A stretch of 7,802 bases of DNA from Betaproteobacteria bacterium HGW-Betaproteobacteria-2 (GTDB lineage Bacteria > Pseudomonadota > Gammaproteobacteria > Burkholderiales > Methylophilaceae). The first letter of the stretch is position 1. Each line of letters begins with the position of its first letter. The stretch covers positions 1 through 7,802 of the forward strand of contig PHCM01000061.1 in assembly GCA_002842255.1 (NCBI GenBank), given 5' to 3'. Made by a program: the position numbers and the translations under genes. Shown piece after piece: positions 6,460 through 7,802 of the stretch. The notes beneath the pieces were generated by a model. That model made no database searches. It was given only the letters and a program-made list of their open reading frames with translations, and had not been told where the DNA came from.

Positions 6460-6885
6460 TTGTCAAACAACAACTTAGCGGCAAGTGCGCCGGAAATTGA
6501 AAAAGTCACCGCAATATTCAAGCGAGCTGCGAAATGGCAGAGCATCAGTACGCTCGGCATCGCAGCTGTTGCTTATGTGCTTGCCGGTACGCCGGGTTTG
6601 ATCTCTGCGCTGATAGGTGGAGGTGTGGTGTTGATCGGCAGTTTTGTCGCCACGCGGATCGCGCGGCGTAGCGAGAAAAGCACACAGGCAGGCGCAATAC
6701 TCATCAACATGTTGTTGGCCGAAGCCGTCAAGATCCTGGTGATCGTGATGCTGCTCTGGTTGAGTTTTAAAGTATATGCAGACCAGTTGGTGCTGATGGC
6801 CTTGTTTTGTTCTCTGGCCGCAGCAGCGATATTGTCTGGCTCGGCAGTTTATGCCCTCAATAGTGAAAGTGAAAAGCAAGGTTAA
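6460..6885 (+). CDS. atpI: ATP synthase assembly protein subunit I (AtpI)
   Basis: A small membrane protein encoded first in proteobacterial atp operons; in studied cases it helps assemble the c-ring and is not part of the final enzyme. The 141 residues show about four hydrophobic helices (29-43, 46-65, 80-101, 108-132). They also show the short basic loop RIARR (66-70) and conserved E88 and K91 in [10 protein letters not shown], typical of the family. The start is TTG at 6460. Upstream, the frame has no ATG, GTG or TTG back to a TAA at 6418, and the first in-frame ATG downstream lies inside helix 3. GGAAA 5 nt upstream is a weak ribosome-binding site. Weak initiation would fit the low amount of AtpI expected relative to other subunits. 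atpB follows after 5 nt. Confidence 0.9.
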   Translation: MSNNNLAASAPEIEKVTAIFKRAAKWQSISTLGIAAVAYVLAGTPGLISALIGGGVVLIGSFVATRIARRSEKSTQAGAILINMLLAEAVKILVIVMLLWLSFKVYADQLVLMALFCSLAAAAILSGSAVYALNSESEKQG

Positions 6886-6890
6886 AAGTC

Positions 6891-7700
6891 ATGGCGACAG
6901 AGCACGAATTAACTCCTTCCGGATACATCTCACATCACCTCTCCAATAATGCGGTCCCTCTCGGCGACGGCGGTTTCTGGACCTTGCATATAGATACGCT
7001 GGCTATGTCCGCCATCCTCGGCGTAATCGTATTCGGTCTGCTCTGGCTCGCTGCGCGCGGTGTGACTTCCGGCGTGCCGAACAAGCGCCAGGCATTTGTC
7101 GAGTTGCTGTTTGGCTTTATTGACGGTCAGGTGAAAAGTATCTTCCACGGTGAGCGTCATAAATTCATTGCACCGCTGGCGCTGACCGTATTCGTCTGGG
7201 TGTTCATGATGAACGCCATGGACTTCCTGCCGATCGATGTCATGGCCTGGATTTACCACACAGTGTTCGGCCTCGAATACTGGCGCAGCGTACCGACTTC
7301 AGACATCAATGCAACCTTCGCTCTGGCGCTGGCCGTCTGGTTCCTGATGATTTTCTTCGCTATCAGCGTCAAGGGTCTGGGCGGTTGGATCCATGAGTTG
7401 TTCTGTTCCCCGTTCGGCAGCAACCCGCTGGTCTGGATCCCCAATTTTCTCTTCAATGTCATCGAATACGTTTCAAAACCCCTCTCCCATTCCTTGCGTC
7501 TGTTCGGCAACATGTATGCCGGTGAAGTGATCTTCCTGCTGCTCGGCATGTGGGCGGCGACCGGTCTGGTCGGTACGTTCTTCGGCGCGTTCCTGGGCAT
7601 CGGCTGGGCAATCTTCCATATTCTGATTGTGACCCTGCAGGCGTTCATTTTCATGACCTTGACCGTTGTTTATCTGTCCATGGCGCATGACAGTCATTGA
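6891..7700 (+). CDS. atpB: F1Fo ATP synthase subunit a (AtpB)
   Basis: Stator subunit of the membrane Fo sector that forms the two proton half-channels against the c-ring. It is 269 residues, usual length. The essential arginine is R203 in [12 protein letters not shown] (E. coli R210). The channel residue after it is E212, and H243 and Q250 in [11 protein letters not shown] match E. coli H245 and Q252. Five to six hydrophobic segments are evident (near 38-57, 99-120, 150-170, 180-200, 212-232, 238-264). The C-terminus YLSMAHDSH is typical of proteobacteria. The N-terminal [10 protein letters not shown] is also family-typical and supports the ATG at 6891, which has AAGG at 6878-6881. No Na+-type signature was noticed, so I read it as proton-driven. 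Confidence 0.98.
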   Translation: MATEHELTPSGYISHHLSNNAVPLGDGGFWTLHIDTLAMSAILGVIVFGLLWLAARGVTSGVPNKRQAFVELLFGFIDGQVKSIFHGERHKFIAPLALTVFVWVFMMNAMDFLPIDVMAWIYHTVFGLEYWRSVPTSDINATFALALAVWFLMIFFAISVKGLGGWIHELFCSPFGSNPLVWIPNFLFNVIEYVSKPLSHSLRLFGNMYAGEVIFLLLGMWAATGLVGTFFGAFLGIGWAIFHILIVTLQAFIFMTLTVVYLSMAHDSH

Positions 7701-7768
7701 TTGATTTTTTTAGTTGTGTAGTTTTTAGTGTTTCAAAGTAGTAGCCCTTAATATCGAAAGGAAAAGTA

Positions 7769-7802
7769 ATGGAAAGCGTGCAATTTTTAGCAATGATTCA
7801 AG
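7769..7802 (+). CDS. atpE: F1Fo ATP synthase subunit c (AtpE), first 11 codons only
   Basis: The window ends 34 nt into an ORF starting MESVQFLAMIQ. The ATG has a good ribosome-binding site, AAGGA (7758-7762), 6 nt upstream. It follows atpB by 68 nt, the position of the c-ring gene in F-type operons. A strong ribosome-binding site fits the high copy number of subunit c. Identity rests mostly on gene order and a plausible N-terminus; the ion-binding carboxylate is beyond the window. Confidence 0.85.
   Translation, partial: MESVQFLAMIQ

Overview
The window is 7.8 kb of a Gram-negative chromosome. It holds the replication-origin-proximal housekeeping block typical of betaproteobacteria: mnmE, then mnmG-rsmG-parA-parB, then the start of the F1Fo ATP synthase operon (atpI-atpB-atpE). 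Gene order, protein sequences and the chromosomal-type parS sites all fit a betaproteobacterium. A Nitrosomonadales/Gallionellaceae-like relative is my best guess, but it rests on recollection and was not searched.

Layout. 1-653: 3' end of mnmE, closed by a strong bidirectional terminator that overlaps its stop codon. 690-705: a perfect parS site. 718-1771, minus strand: a two-gene unit, first a secreted monohaem c-type cytochrome of the DUF1924/SHP (sphaeroides haem protein) family, then a membrane cytochrome b561-type protein. 1772-2108: AT-rich intergenic region with the likely cytochrome promoter and a second perfect parS (1935-1950). 2109-6345: mnmG, rsmG, parA and parB, tightly packed (ATGA overlap, 2-nt gap, 9-nt gap). 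6346-6459: a gap rich in inverted repeats with a candidate promoter for the atp operon. 6460-7802: atpI (TTG start), atpB and the first codons of atpE.

How the genes work together. MnmE and MnmG form the enzyme complex that modifies the wobble uridine of certain tRNAs. RsmG methylates 16S rRNA. ParA, ParB and the two parS sites make up the chromosome partition system. ATP synthase uses the proton gradient. The cytochrome pair is the accessory part. It separates mnmE from mnmG and is bracketed by the two parS copies. It looks like a periplasmic haem protein with its membrane electron donor.

Most notable points: the SHP-family cytochrome appears to carry His where the family's distal haem ligand is Asn, which could convert an O2/NO-binding haem to a six-coordinate electron carrier. 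Its usual dihaem partner gene is not adjacent. The two parS sites share an extended context (a T6 tract at identical spacing).
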